Below, piece after piece: positions 46,521 through 55,534 of a DNA stretch of 64,000 nucleotides; within the stretch, counting starts at the first letter, position 1, and every line of letters begins with the position of its first letter. The translations under genes and the position numbers were made by a program. The notes beneath the pieces are model-generated. The model saw only the letters and a program-made list of their open reading frames with translations, was not told where the DNA came from and searched no databases. Source of the DNA: Kovacikia minuta CCNUW1 (GTDB lineage: Bacteria > Cyanobacteriota > Cyanobacteriia > Leptolyngbyales > Leptolyngbyaceae); NCBI RefSeq assembly GCF_020091585.1, contig NZ_CP083582.1, forward strand, positions 1,550,001 to 1,614,000. The letters run 5' to 3'.

Positions 46521-47117
46521 CTAACCCCTACTTTGCCCAATCCCTTGTTTGAAGGTTCTAACCGCTTCTAACCAATCCGTTTCACCGATCAACACGCAAC
46601 GGCAAAATAAATCCAGGTCAAGTCCTGCTAATTCTGGGATTTCGCTTTGATCGACCTGTACATACCCACGCTGCCTCAGGTGATAGAGGGACAGCGCCCC
46701 GTCTTCCCAGAACCAAACTTCGGGGACTCCCAAAGCCTGGTAACGCTTGAGCTTTGTGGTAGAGCCGCTGGTGAAAATTACTTCGATCGCCAAATCAGGA
46801 ATCGGTTTAGCTTCCCCAATACAGTAGGATTCGTCAGCTTGGGCAGAAGCTTCCCCCTCCTGTTCCTGAGTAACCGATCCCGTTGGCACTACCTTGATTT
46901 GGTTTTCAAAGAAAAAGGTTTCAAGCAGATAACCAATTATTTTTTTGAATATTTCGTGCGCTAACCCAGGCATCAGAATCTCAACCACACCTTCGTAATA
47001 GAACAAGCGCACACCTGGCGTCCCTTCTAACCCTTTCTGAATATGTTTGAATTGATCCCATGTGCGATTGGGATAAACACTAATTTGGTCGGTTGTTCTC
47101 TCTAGTAACTGAGCCAT
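46521..47117 (-). CDS. Uma2-family putative restriction endonuclease-like protein
   Basis: 198 residues (MAQLLERTTDQISVYPNRTW). The PD-(D/E)XK core is FYYEGVVEILMPGLAHE, then PIPDLAIEVIFTSGSTTKLK, with the E-x-K-type catalytic residues IEVI...KLKRY. Uma2 proteins are extremely common in cyanobacteria, with no firm function; a nuclease role is inferred from the fold. It lies between the two halves of the Anbu cluster but points outward and has its own repeat-flanked context, so it is probably an insertion rather than a partner. Start ATG at 47117; a GTG three bases earlier is less likely. Confidence 0.85.
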   Translation of the reverse strand: MAQLLERTTDQISVYPNRTWDQFKHIQKGLEGTPGVRLFYYEGVVEILMPGLAHEIFKKIIGYLLETFFFENQIKVVPTGSVTQEQEGEASAQADESYCIGEAKPIPDLAIEVIFTSGSTTKLKRYQALGVPEVWFWEDGALSLYHLRQRGYVQVDQSEIPELAGLDLDLFCRCVLIGETDWLEAVRTFKQGIGQSRG

Positions 47118-47206
47118 CACAATCGCCCTTCCCTACCATCAAACCTACCCTGTCTATTATTTTAGGCGCACCTATTCTTTCCCCATTTATCCTTGTTCCC
47201 TGTTGC

Positions 47207-48067
47207 CTACCCAATCCCCTGAATCAACAGTTGATACGTCATCTCCGACTGGGCACCCCCTCCCTGACTAAAGGAGCCAGAAATGGGCGCGGCATAGCGA
47301 GGAAACAGGCTGGAAACGAGGGCAATGTGTCGATCGGCGACGGCTGTTCCGTGGGTTGGGTCAAAACCACGCCAGCCCGCACCAGGGAGGTAAACTTCTG
47401 CCCAGGCATGGAGATGGCGATCGTTACTATCCGGATCGCCCTCCTGATAGCCGCTCACAAAGCGGGCAGCCAGTCCGATCGCCCGACACGCTTCCATAAA
47501 TAAAACGGTCAGATCTCGACAGGAGCCTGAACGCTGCGCCCAGGTAATTCCAGGTGCCAGAGGATCGCCCGTTTCCCGGATCACCTGCTGGCAACTTTTG
47601 TAAATCTTCTGGTTCAATTCCGCCAAAAAGGATGTGATGTTACCATCCACCTGGTAGCCAATCTCCTGCGCCAATTGTATGGCTGCCGGATCAATGCTCC
47701 CCGATCGCTGCCCAACCAGGTAGGGTTGCAGTTGCACCAGCAGAGAGGAGGGGTAATCGATCGGCAGTCTGATTGCCCAGGGTTCCAGCAGGTAGTCAAA
47801 CGGATTGGTGCGATGCGTTTCTATTTGGGAGATTACTTGAACCCTCAAAGAATCCGTGGGTTCTTGCTTAAACCACACCTTAACGATGGCATTCCCCTCC
47901 AAATCGATAACCTGAGATTCCTGGGTTGGCGTTGGCGTCACCATCAGGGAAAGCGATCGCAAGGTCTGACAACTATCGCTCCGAGGGCGTAACCGAATCA
48001 CATGGGGAAACAGCGTAACAGGCTGGCTATAAGTGTAGGTGGTTGTGTGGCTAATTTGGTAATGCAC
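47207..48067 (-). CDS. Transglutaminase-like protein of the Anbu cluster
   Basis: Start at GTG 48067 (VHYQISHTTTYTYSQPVTLF), because the N-terminal 27 residues of the longer frame (from 48148) are made of repeat-encoded Pro/His sequence. The bacterial transglutaminase N-domain (SHTTTYTYSQPV) is followed by the cysteine-protease-fold core: catalytic Cys in GSCRDLTVLFMEACR, His in HLHAWAEVYLP and Asp in GFDPTHGTA. Family knowledge: these accompany Anbu and the ATP-grasp/alpha-E pair and are thought to remove or exchange peptide tags. Third in a minus-strand run ATP-grasp, alpha-E, transglutaminase. Confidence 0.9.
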   Translation of the reverse strand: MHYQISHTTTYTYSQPVTLFPHVIRLRPRSDSCQTLRSLSLMVTPTPTQESQVIDLEGNAIVKVWFKQEPTDSLRVQVISQIETHRTNPFDYLLEPWAIRLPIDYPSSLLVQLQPYLVGQRSGSIDPAAIQLAQEIGYQVDGNITSFLAELNQKIYKSCQQVIRETGDPLAPGITWAQRSGSCRDLTVLFMEACRAIGLAARFVSGYQEGDPDSNDRHLHAWAEVYLPGAGWRGFDPTHGTAVADRHIALVSSLFPRYAAPISGSFSQGGGAQSEMTYQLLIQGIG

Positions 48068-48068
48068 A

Positions 48069-48106
48069 GGGGGAAAGGGATGGGGGATGGGGGATGGGGG
48101 ATGAGG
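48069..48106. repeat. STRR: GGGGGAT-type upstream of transglutaminase
   Basis: Tandem GATGGGG copies directly before the GTG start; read through they would encode the spurious Pro/His N-terminus. Confidence 0.8.
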
Positions 48107-48194
48107 AATTAAATCAAGAGTTAAGAGTTTTAAGTGGGTAATTAGCAATCGGTCATAGTCATTGGTTATCCGTCTGATTGTCGGTTTGCTTCTT

Positions 48195-48222
48195 CCACTC
48201 CCTACTCCCTACTCCCTACTCC
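48195..48222. repeat. STRR: ACTCCCT-type
   Basis: Three copies of CCTACTC next to the alpha-E gene end. Confidence 0.8.
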
Positions 48223-48234
48223 ATTCCACCTTTC

Positions 48235-49197
48235 TTAGCTAACTGCTTCCAGCGCAAAAAAAGTCTCAAATGTCTTTTTCCCAACTTCGTTCATCCGGCT
48301 TTGCAAATCGTCGAGGAATTCGTGCAGACCTTTCTCGAAAATATCTTCGATCGTCAGATAGTCCAGATCAGTCCGCAGTCTTCCCAATGCGCGTTCTACG
48401 GGGGTTTGCCAGGTACCAATGCGGGTTCCCGTAATTTGATGCAGCGATCGCTCCGCCTGCATTACACAAAACCGGATCGAACGGGGAAATTCCTGTTCTA
48501 AAATCAGAAACTCCGCTACATCCATTGGGGTAATCCGGTGTAAACCGCGCTTGCGGTACATTTCATAGGCACTGGCAGACTTCAGTAGGGCAATCCACTG
48601 TAGCTCATCCAGGGTACTGCCCACATCCTTTACCGAGGGTAGCAGGATGAAATATTTCACATCCAGAATCCGTGCCGTCTTGTCCGCCCGCTCCAACAAC
48701 CTGCCAATTTGCCCAAAGTGCCAGCCCTCGTTATGGGTCATGGTCGCATTCATCACTCCGGCAAACAGATGGCTTGCCATCTTCACCTCTTCAAAAAAAC
48801 GCAGCAGGCTAGAGAGATCGCGCAGCGTTCCCGATTGGGCTGCTTCAGTCACCATCAGGTAAAACGAATTCACCTGCTGCCACATCTCCGAGGAGATGAC
48901 CTCCCGCACCGATCGAGCATTTTCCCGTGCCGCTCTTAGACAGGAAAGAATTGAATTGGGATAGTCCCCATCCACCGTCAAAAACTGAATCACGTTGTCT
49001 GCGGTAGCCGTACCGTAGCGCTCCTTGAATACCGGCAAATCTCCCGTAGTGAGCACGATCGGCTCCCATTGCTGCGCCATTCCTGTAGGAGAATCCAGCA
49101 ACAGGTTCAGATTCACATCCACAAACCGGGCAACGTTTTCAGCCCGTTCCACGTAACGATTAAGCCAGTAAATTGAATCAGCGACACGACTGAGCAT
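48235..49197 (-). CDS. Alpha-E domain protein of the Anbu cluster
   Basis: 320 residues from ATG at 49197 (MLSRVADSIYWLNRYVERAE), the unmistakable alpha-E start. Long helices follow: ARSVREVISSEMWQQVNSFY, HNEGWHFGQIGRLLERADKT, LLPSVKDVGSTLDELQWIAL. All-helical cytosolic protein of unknown biochemistry that accompanies circularly permuted ATP-grasp enzymes; inferred to modulate the ligase. A TTG six bases upstream is a less likely start. The gap to the ATP-grasp gene contains an inverted STRR hairpin, suggesting transcript processing. Confidence 0.9.
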   Translation of the reverse strand: MLSRVADSIYWLNRYVERAENVARFVDVNLNLLLDSPTGMAQQWEPIVLTTGDLPVFKERYGTATADNVIQFLTVDGDYPNSILSCLRAARENARSVREVISSEMWQQVNSFYLMVTEAAQSGTLRDLSSLLRFFEEVKMASHLFAGVMNATMTHNEGWHFGQIGRLLERADKTARILDVKYFILLPSVKDVGSTLDELQWIALLKSASAYEMYRKRGLHRITPMDVAEFLILEQEFPRSIRFCVMQAERSLHQITGTRIGTWQTPVERALGRLRTDLDYLTIEDIFEKGLHEFLDDLQSRMNEVGKKTFETFFALEAVS

Positions 49198-49203
49198 AGT
49201 CAA

Positions 49204-49306
49204 GAATTATAAGTTTTGAATTATGAGTTTTGAATTATGAGTTTTGAATTATGAGTTTTGAATTATGAGTCTGGATAACTCAAAACTTAAAACTCAAAAC
49301 TCAAAA
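49204..49306. repeat. Inverted STRR hairpin between ATP-grasp and alpha-E genes
   Basis: Four TTTTGAATTATGAG copies followed by AACTTAAAACTCAAAACTC copies in opposite orientation, so the two arms can pair into a long AT-rich hairpin inside the operon. Confidence 0.8.
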
Positions 49307-50749
49307 CTATTTACATACCACCCATGTATCCTTACTGCCCCCTCCCTGGGAGGAGTTGACAACGAGGGAGCCTTTTCTGAGGGCAACACGGGTCAAACCA
49401 CCCGGATTGATATAGATTTGTTTTCCATAAAGGATATACGGACGCAAATCGACATGGCACCCTTCAAAGTGATTCTCAAACAGGGTTGGAACACGAGATA
49501 GGCAGAGGGTTGGTTGGGCAATGTAGTTGCGGGGAGTCGCTTTAATTCGCTCGGCAAATTCTTCCCGTTGCTGCTGAGTCGCATGGGGTCCGACCAGCAT
49601 TCCGTAACCTCCCGACTCGTTGGCTGCTTTGACCACCAGAGAGTCCAGATTTGCCAGAACATGCTTCTGTTGTTGCGGTTCCCAGCACAAATAGGTGGGC
49701 ACATTCGACAGAATCGGTTCTTCGTTCAGGTAATAGCGGATCATTTGGGGCACGTAGGAGTAAATCACCTTATCGTCTGCCACCCCAGTTCCCAAGGCAT
49801 TGGCGATCGCCACCCGCCCCGATCGGTACACATCCATCAATCCTGGCACTCCCAGAAGCGAGTCTGCTCGGAAAGCTAGGGGATCAATAAAGTCATCATC
49901 GATCCGGCGGTAAACCACATCGACCCGTTGCAAACCTTTTGTGGTTCGCATTTGCAAATACCCATCCTGCACCACCAGATCTCGCCCTTCCACCAACTCC
50001 ACCCCCATCTGCTGAGCCAGGAAGGAATGTTCGAAATAGGCAGAGTTGTAGATGCCAGGCGTCAGAACCACAACGGTTGGATCGGATAAGTGCTCTGGAG
50101 CTAGATTTAACAAGGTTTCTAATAAATGACTGGAATAATCCTCCACCGGTTGAATCGCCATGGTATTGAACACCAGGGGGAATGTACTCTTCATCACCCG
50201 ACGATTCTCTAACACGTAGGAAACCCCCGAAGGACAGCGCAAATTGTCCTCCAGGACATACCAGCGCCCATCCCGATCGCGCACCAGGTCTGTTCCTGTA
50301 ATGTGACACCAGATTCCACCCGGTGGCTCTAACCCGATACAGGGCTTCAGAAAACCTGTCGCCGAAAAAATCAACTCCGCAGGAATCACACTATCCCGCA
50401 GGATTTTCTGCTCACCGTAGACATCTCCAATAAACAGGTTGAGCGCGTAAATCCGCTGCTTTAACCCCTGCTCCAGAGTTTCCCATTCCTGGGCTGAAAC
50501 AATCCGGGGAATGATATCAAACGGAAAAATTCGTTCCGTCCCCTGTCCATCACTGTAGACATTGAACGTCACTCCCATCTTAAATAATGCAATCTGGGCA
50601 GCCTGTTGCCGTCGTTGCACTTCTTCAACGGACAAAGAGTTGATCCGATCGATGAGAGGAACGGCTTCTGGGCGGGGTTGACCTCTGGCGACAAAAAGCT
50701 CGTCGTAAAAATCCCCTGGTTCGTAATCGTTAAACTGCACGGTAATCAA
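49307..50749 (-). CDS. Circularly permuted ATP-grasp ligase of the Anbu cluster
   Basis: 480 residues. [60 protein letters not shown] and [20 protein letters not shown] are hallmark blocks of the COG2308-type circularly permuted ATP-grasp family. It is predicted to form amide bonds, ligating an amino acid or peptide to a protein or peptide substrate with ATP, in the cytosol. First gene of the minus-strand Anbu operon. Start shown is TTG at 50749; GTG at 50740 is equally plausible. Confidence 0.9.
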   Translation of the reverse strand: MITVQFNDYEPGDFYDELFVARGQPRPEAVPLIDRINSLSVEEVQRRQQAAQIALFKMGVTFNVYSDGQGTERIFPFDIIPRIVSAQEWETLEQGLKQRIYALNLFIGDVYGEQKILRDSVIPAELIFSATGFLKPCIGLEPPGGIWCHITGTDLVRDRDGRWYVLEDNLRCPSGVSYVLENRRVMKSTFPLVFNTMAIQPVEDYSSHLLETLLNLAPEHLSDPTVVVLTPGIYNSAYFEHSFLAQQMGVELVEGRDLVVQDGYLQMRTTKGLQRVDVVYRRIDDDFIDPLAFRADSLLGVPGLMDVYRSGRVAIANALGTGVADDKVIYSYVPQMIRYYLNEEPILSNVPTYLCWEPQQQKHVLANLDSLVVKAANESGGYGMLVGPHATQQQREEFAERIKATPRNYIAQPTLCLSRVPTLFENHFEGCHVDLRPYILYGKQIYINPGGLTRVALRKGSLVVNSSQGGGSKDTWVVCK

Positions 50750-50917
50750 TCCGGTGTTTTCTCATACTGAATAAGGGTGACCGCAACCTCAAACTGTAAA
50801 TTTGGCTACATTTAATTGGAATACCCCCCTCTCCTGACTTGACGGATCAGCCTCAACCCTTAATCTCCAAGTCGTACTGCTAATGTTAAATCTTTCCGGA
50901 GAGTGACCAATGTAAGT

Positions 50918-50979
50918 GTTAGGTGGCAGGTGGCAGGTGGCAGGTGGCAGGTAGCAGGTAGCAGGTGGCAGGTGGCAGG
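50918..50979. repeat. STRR: GGTGGCA-type
   Basis: About eight tandem GGTGGCA/GGTAGCA heptamers. Not CRISPR: no spacers. Confidence 0.9.
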
Positions 50980-50998
50980 TAAGGATAAAGGATAAAAA

Positions 50999-51040
50999 CC
51001 ATCCACCCATCCACCCATCCACCCATCCACCCCACACCCT
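50999..51040. repeat. STRR: CATCCAC-type
   Basis: Five copies of CCATCCACC followed by CCCCACACCC. Confidence 0.85.
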
Positions 51041-51369
51041 CAGTAACTTCCCGCAGATCCCCAGAACTTCAATAGACAAAATTTATCAAAGCTTCTCAAA
51101 ACCACTTCTGCAATTTATGCCCTTTTCAAGTGAATTCGGAGAGTATGTTGGGTGAATTGTCATCAACGATTGACGTGCGCTTTCTCCTGTTCCCTTGACT
51201 CCATTGCCTCATGTGGTAATTCACGCAATCGAGGATTGTTATAGCAGCGTCCTTGAAATAGTTGATTAGCCACCGACGCATTGAACATTTTTTACGTGAT
51301 TTTGCACACTCCCTCTGGCACCAACCAGGTCGCTCTCTGCTGCTTTTAACCTTAATTTAGAGCCTGAAA

Positions 51370-54300
51370 ATGTTTGATTCGTCTCAGTTAAATTCTTCTG
51401 AAGTGGTTACTGAAACCTCGTATCCCCTTTCATCCATGCAGCAAGGAATGCTATTCCATCGTCTGCGATCGCAACAGACTGGGGTAGACATTGAGCAACT
51501 GCTTTGTACACTGCACGAAAAGCTTGACGTTTCAGCATTTAAACAATCCTGGCAACGGGTTATAGAGCGGCATCCAGTTTTAAGAACGAGCTTTCACTGG
51601 CAAGGGTTGGACTCGCCCGTGCAGCGTGTGCATCAACAGGTGCAATTACCATTTGTTCAGCAAGACTGGCGTGGCCTTGCAAACCAGGAACAGGCGGAGC
51701 ATCTGAACGCCTACCTTCAGCGCGATCGACAGCAAGGCTTTGAGCTAGACCAACCACCTTTACTTCGTTTCGCAATTTTTCAAATCGCTGAAGCGCATTA
51801 CCAATTTGTCTGGACGTTCCATCATATTTTGCTAGATGGACGTTCCTTTCCCCTCATCCTGAACGAAGTTTTTGCTTTTTATGAAGCAATCTGCCGGGGA
51901 CAGGATTTGCAGCCAGTCCAACCACCGTCCTACAAGCACTACATTGAGTGGCTGCAACAACAAAATTGGAGTGAGGCAAAAGAGTTCTGGCAACAATTGC
52001 TCCAGGGCTTCCAAACGCCAACTCCCCTGCCCTTTGCCCAATCTTCCCTAAGCTCGGCTCCAACAGGGCATGCAGAGGAGCAGGTTCACTTACCCACCGT
52101 CACTACGGCTGCCCTGCAATCTCTAGCGCAGCAGCATGGTTTAACCCCAAATACGCTGGTTCAAGGTGCCTGGGCATTGCTTCTGAACTATTACAGCGGC
52201 ACTGGGGATGTGGTTTTTGGCGCAACCAGGGCATGTCGTCGCTCTGCCATAAACCAGGCGGAGTTGATGGTGGGGCTTTTCATTAATACCCTGCCGGTTC
52301 GGGTTCAGATTACTCCGGAAACACCCCTCCTGCCCTGGCTGAAGGAACTCCGCCACCAGCATCTGGCAGTCAGAGCCTACGAACATACCCCCCTGGTAGA
52401 GGTGCAGCAATGGAGCGAAGTGCCCCCTGGTCAGCCGTTGTTTAATAGTCTGGTTGTGTTTGAGAATTACAATCTTAACACTGCGTTGCAAAACCAGGGA
52501 GCAAGTTGGAAGAAGCGTGAGTTTCAGCTGTTTGAACAACCCAGTTACCCACTGATGCTGGGGGCGCAACTGGGAACGGAATTAGCCTTGAAGATTTCCT
52601 ATGATCGCCACCAGTTTGAGCGTTCTACTATTACACGCATGCTGGGGCACCTCACAGCCCTACTTGAGGGAATGGTGGCAAACCCAAACCAACAGCTTGG
52701 CGATTTGCCTGTTTTAACGCCAGCAGAACGGCACCAAATTCTGGTGGAATGGAATGCAACGGAGGTGGAGTATCCCCAGCATCTCCGTCTCCATGATTTG
52801 GTTGAAGCACAGGTTGAGCGCTCACCAGATGCGGTTGCGGTGACGTTTGATGGGAAACGACTAACCTACCGGGAGCTAAACAGTCGTGCCAATCAACTTG
52901 CCCACCATTTACAGACACTTAGAGTTAAACCAGAAGTTACCGTTGGAATTTGCATCGAGCGATCGCTGGAAATGATCATTGCGCTGCTGGCAATCCTGAA
53001 AGCAGGCGGTGCCTATGTGCCGTTAGATCCGACCTACCCGCAGGAGCGGTTAGCGCATATCCTGTCTGACTCCCAGTTGGCTGTCGTACTGACCCAGGAA
53101 AAACTGTTGTCACTCCTGCCGCAGCAGGGAATTCCAGCGATTTGCCTCGATACGCACTGGGAAAAGATTGCCAGCGAGAGTGAAGCGAATCCAACCAGTA
53201 CAGCCACCGCTGAAAATCTGGCTTACATCATCTATACCTCCGGTTCGACTGGAAAACCCAAAGGGGTTCTGATCGAACATCAAGGCGCGGTCAACACGAT
53301 TCTAGACATCAACCAACGGTTTCAGGTTGGTTCTAGCGATCGCGTTTTAGCGGTCTGTTCGCTCAATTTTGACCTGTCTGTCTACGATGTCTTTGGGATG
53401 CTGGCGGCAGGGGGCACGATTGTTCTTCCCAAACCCGCGATCGCCCCTGACTTAAGCCACTGGAGCGACCTCATGCACCGAGAGCAGGTTACTCTCTGGA
53501 ACTCGGCTCCACCCGTCATGCAGATGTTTGCCGGTCATCTAGTAGATCATTGCTGCCCCCTTCCAGCCTCCTTGCGACTGGTCATGCTAAGCGGTGACTG
53601 GATTCCCCTCACCCTGCCGGATCTGATCCGTCAGCTTAAAACGGGAACCGATCAGGTTGAAATTGTTAGTCTGGGCGGAGCAACCGAAGCCTCCATCTGG
53701 TCGATTCTTTACCCCATTGGGGCGATCTCTCCCACCTGGAAAAGTATTCCCTATGGGAAACCGATGGCAAACCAGCAATTCTACATCCTGGATGAACGCT
53801 TGCATCCAGTGCCCGCAGGAATGGTGGGAGAACTGTACATTGGTGGAGACGGCGTTGCCCGTGGTTATCACAACCGTCCCGACCTGAACGCGACGAAATT
53901 CATTCCCTCGCCCTTCAGTGATCACCCCCGTTCCCGCCTGTATCGGACTGGAGATTTGGGACGCTACATGCCAGATGGCACGATCGAATTTTTGGGTCGG
54001 ATTGACCACCAAGTAAAAATTCGGGGATTTCGGGTAGAAATGGGCGAAATCGAGGCAATTCTGGTTCAACACCCAGCCATTCGAGAAACGGCAATTCTAG
54101 CCAGGGAAGATGCCTCTGGAAATAACCAGCTTGTTGCCTACCTGGTTCTGAAACAACCTGACGTTCAATCATCTCACCTAACCCAGGATGATTCTAAGCA
54201 GCTAATTGGGGATATGCGGAGCTTTTTGAAGGAGAAACTGCCCGACTACATGGTTCCGGCTGCGTTCGTTCTGCTGGAAGCGTTACCGTTGACCCCCAAC

Positions 54301-55479
54301 GGCAAACTCGATCGGCAAGCCCTACCTGCCCCTGAGTTTATCAATCAAGCGCTCAATTCCGCAGCAACATCTTCCTTTGTAGCTCCCCGCGATCGCATCG
54401 AACAACAATTAACTGAGATTTGGCAGGAATTTCTGGGCGTACCAGCGATTGGTATCCATGACAATTTCTTTGATTTGGGTGGACACTCCTTAATTGCTGT
54501 CCGCCTATGGGCAAAGGTGGAAAAAACCTTTAACCAGGAACTACCGCTGGCAACCCTATTTCAGGCACCCACGATCGAACAACTTGCCAGGCACCTGCGC
54601 CAATCTGGAACTCCCTTACCCTGCCCTGCGATGGCGGTGATTCAATCGGGGAAAGCGGGTACCTCAAAACCTCCCCTGTTCTGCATCCATGTTCATGGGA
54701 GAGGCATGAAGCTTTATCGCCCCCTGATCCGTCATCTCGATCCAGAACAGCCGATTTACGGGCTGTCGGTTCACTTTGTGAAAGATGTGGTTCCCATGGA
54801 ACGAACCGAAGAGTTTGCAGCGTACTACGTCCAACAAATCCGCATGATTCAACCAGAGGGACCATATCTGCTGGCAGGAATTTCCTTTGGGGGCTTAATT
54901 GCCTATGAAATGGCGCAACAGTTGCGATCTCAGGGGCAACAGGTGGCGCTGTTGGGACTATTTGACACCACTCCGCCGACGACTGCTGCCAACACGTTAA
55001 CCCCTGTCAAAGAACATGAGACTGAATCCTTGCATCAATTCACCCAGCCCCACTCCATCAACCTGGTGCAGCGATTCAAATCGCAGCTCGAATCGGTTCA
55101 ATATCTTGGTACGTGGTTGTGGTTCAAGTATTGCAGGCTCGCTGTCATCTTTTACCGGATAGCGCAACGTCCCATGCCAGAGTACCTGGAAAACTTTAAC
55201 TACGTTCTAGAAAACGTTCGGATCAGCCGCATTTACACCCCCCAACCCTATTCCGGCCAGGTCACCCTATTTAAAGCAAAAGGACGGGATGACGTTGACA
55301 TCGAAGTAGGCTGGTCTCCCCTGATCAAAAACCTGGAGGTTTGTGAAGTTCCTGGTGACCATATGGGGATGTTTTGTGAGCCTGAGGTACGCATCCTCAG
55401 CGAAAAGTTACAGTCCTGCATTGACCGGGCGATCGCTCCAAAAGTGTCGCGGCAGAAGAGTGAAAGGGTGAGGGGATAA
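51370..55479 (+). CDS. Single-module nonribosomal peptide synthetase (C-A-PCP-TE)
   Basis: 1369 residues. Condensation domain 1-~430: YPLSSMQQGMLFHRLRSQ and the HHILLDG active site at ~151 (canonical C, not heterocyclisation). Adenylation ~470-970: YTSGSTGKPKG, FDLSVYDVFG, SLGGATEASIW, YRTGDLGR and the A10 lysine in NGKLDRQAL. The ten pocket residues read D-L-Y-N-M-S-L-I-W-K, one change from the cysteine code. PCP ~1000-1060: DLGGHSL with the phosphopantetheine serine. Thioesterase: AGISFGGLIAYEMAQQL with GxSxG. It joins an unknown acyl or aminoacyl donor to Cys and releases it. No other NRPS/PKS gene is in the window. Confidence 0.93.
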   Translation: MFDSSQLNSSEVVTETSYPLSSMQQGMLFHRLRSQQTGVDIEQLLCTLHEKLDVSAFKQSWQRVIERHPVLRTSFHWQGLDSPVQRVHQQVQLPFVQQDWRGLANQEQAEHLNAYLQRDRQQGFELDQPPLLRFAIFQIAEAHYQFVWTFHHILLDGRSFPLILNEVFAFYEAICRGQDLQPVQPPSYKHYIEWLQQQNWSEAKEFWQQLLQGFQTPTPLPFAQSSLSSAPTGHAEEQVHLPTVTTAALQSLAQQHGLTPNTLVQGAWALLLNYYSGTGDVVFGATRACRRSAINQAELMVGLFINTLPVRVQITPETPLLPWLKELRHQHLAVRAYEHTPLVEVQQWSEVPPGQPLFNSLVVFENYNLNTALQNQGASWKKREFQLFEQPSYPLMLGAQLGTELALKISYDRHQFERSTITRMLGHLTALLEGMVANPNQQLGDLPVLTPAERHQILVEWNATEVEYPQHLRLHDLVEAQVERSPDAVAVTFDGKRLTYRELNSRANQLAHHLQTLRVKPEVTVGICIERSLEMIIALLAILKAGGAYVPLDPTYPQERLAHILSDSQLAVVLTQEKLLSLLPQQGIPAICLDTHWEKIASESEANPTSTATAENLAYIIYTSGSTGKPKGVLIEHQGAVNTILDINQRFQVGSSDRVLAVCSLNFDLSVYDVFGMLAAGGTIVLPKPAIAPDLSHWSDLMHREQVTLWNSAPPVMQMFAGHLVDHCCPLPASLRLVMLSGDWIPLTLPDLIRQLKTGTDQVEIVSLGGATEASIWSILYPIGAISPTWKSIPYGKPMANQQFYILDERLHPVPAGMVGELYIGGDGVARGYHNRPDLNATKFIPSPFSDHPRSRLYRTGDLGRYMPDGTIEFLGRIDHQVKIRGFRVEMGEIEAILVQHPAIRETAILAREDASGNNQLVAYLVLKQPDVQSSHLTQDDSKQLIGDMRSFLKEKLPDYMVPAAFVLLEALPLTPNGKLDRQALPAPEFINQALNSAATSSFVAPRDRIEQQLTEIWQEFLGVPAIGIHDNFFDLGGHSLIAVRLWAKVEKTFNQELPLATLFQAPTIEQLARHLRQSGTPLPCPAMAVIQSGKAGTSKPPLFCIHVHGRGMKLYRPLIRHLDPEQPIYGLSVHFVKDVVPMERTEEFAAYYVQQIRMIQPEGPYLLAGISFGGLIAYEMAQQLRSQGQQVALLGLFDTTPPTTAANTLTPVKEHETESLHQFTQPHSINLVQRFKSQLESVQYLGTWLWFKYCRLAVIFYRIAQRPMPEYLENFNYVLENVRISRIYTPQPYSGQVTLFKAKGRDDVDIEVGWSPLIKNLEVCEVPGDHMGMFCEPEVRILSEKLQSCIDRAIAPKVSRQKSERVRG

Positions 55480-55505
55480 GTTTTGAGTTTTAAGTTTTGA
55501 GTTGG
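55478..55505. repeat. STRR: TTTTGAG-type
   Basis: TTTTGAGTTTTAAGTTTTGAGTTG directly after the NRPS stop. Confidence 0.8.
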
Positions 55506-55534
55506 GTAGGGGAGTTTAGTCATCTATAGCGACC

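Larger units (their letters stand above)
50750..51369. other. Divergent intergenic region between ATP-grasp and NRPS
   Basis: 620 bases with no gene. Two STRR blocks (50918-50979, 50999-51040). The promoters of the Anbu operon and of the NRPS both lie here, so the two transcription units are divergently controlled from one region. Confidence 0.6.

Noticed and set aside
46521-47117. Uma2 gene as a member of the Anbu system
   Set aside because: Uma2 genes are numerous and scattered in cyanobacteria; a second unrelated copy is at 57438.
50918-51040. Direct repeats resembling a CRISPR array
   Set aside because: Units are contiguous seven-base repeats with no spacers.
51370-52700. Heterocyclisation (Cy) domain in the NRPS, suggested by the Cys code
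   Set aside because: The active site is HHILLDG, a canonical condensation motif, not the DxxxxD of Cy domains.
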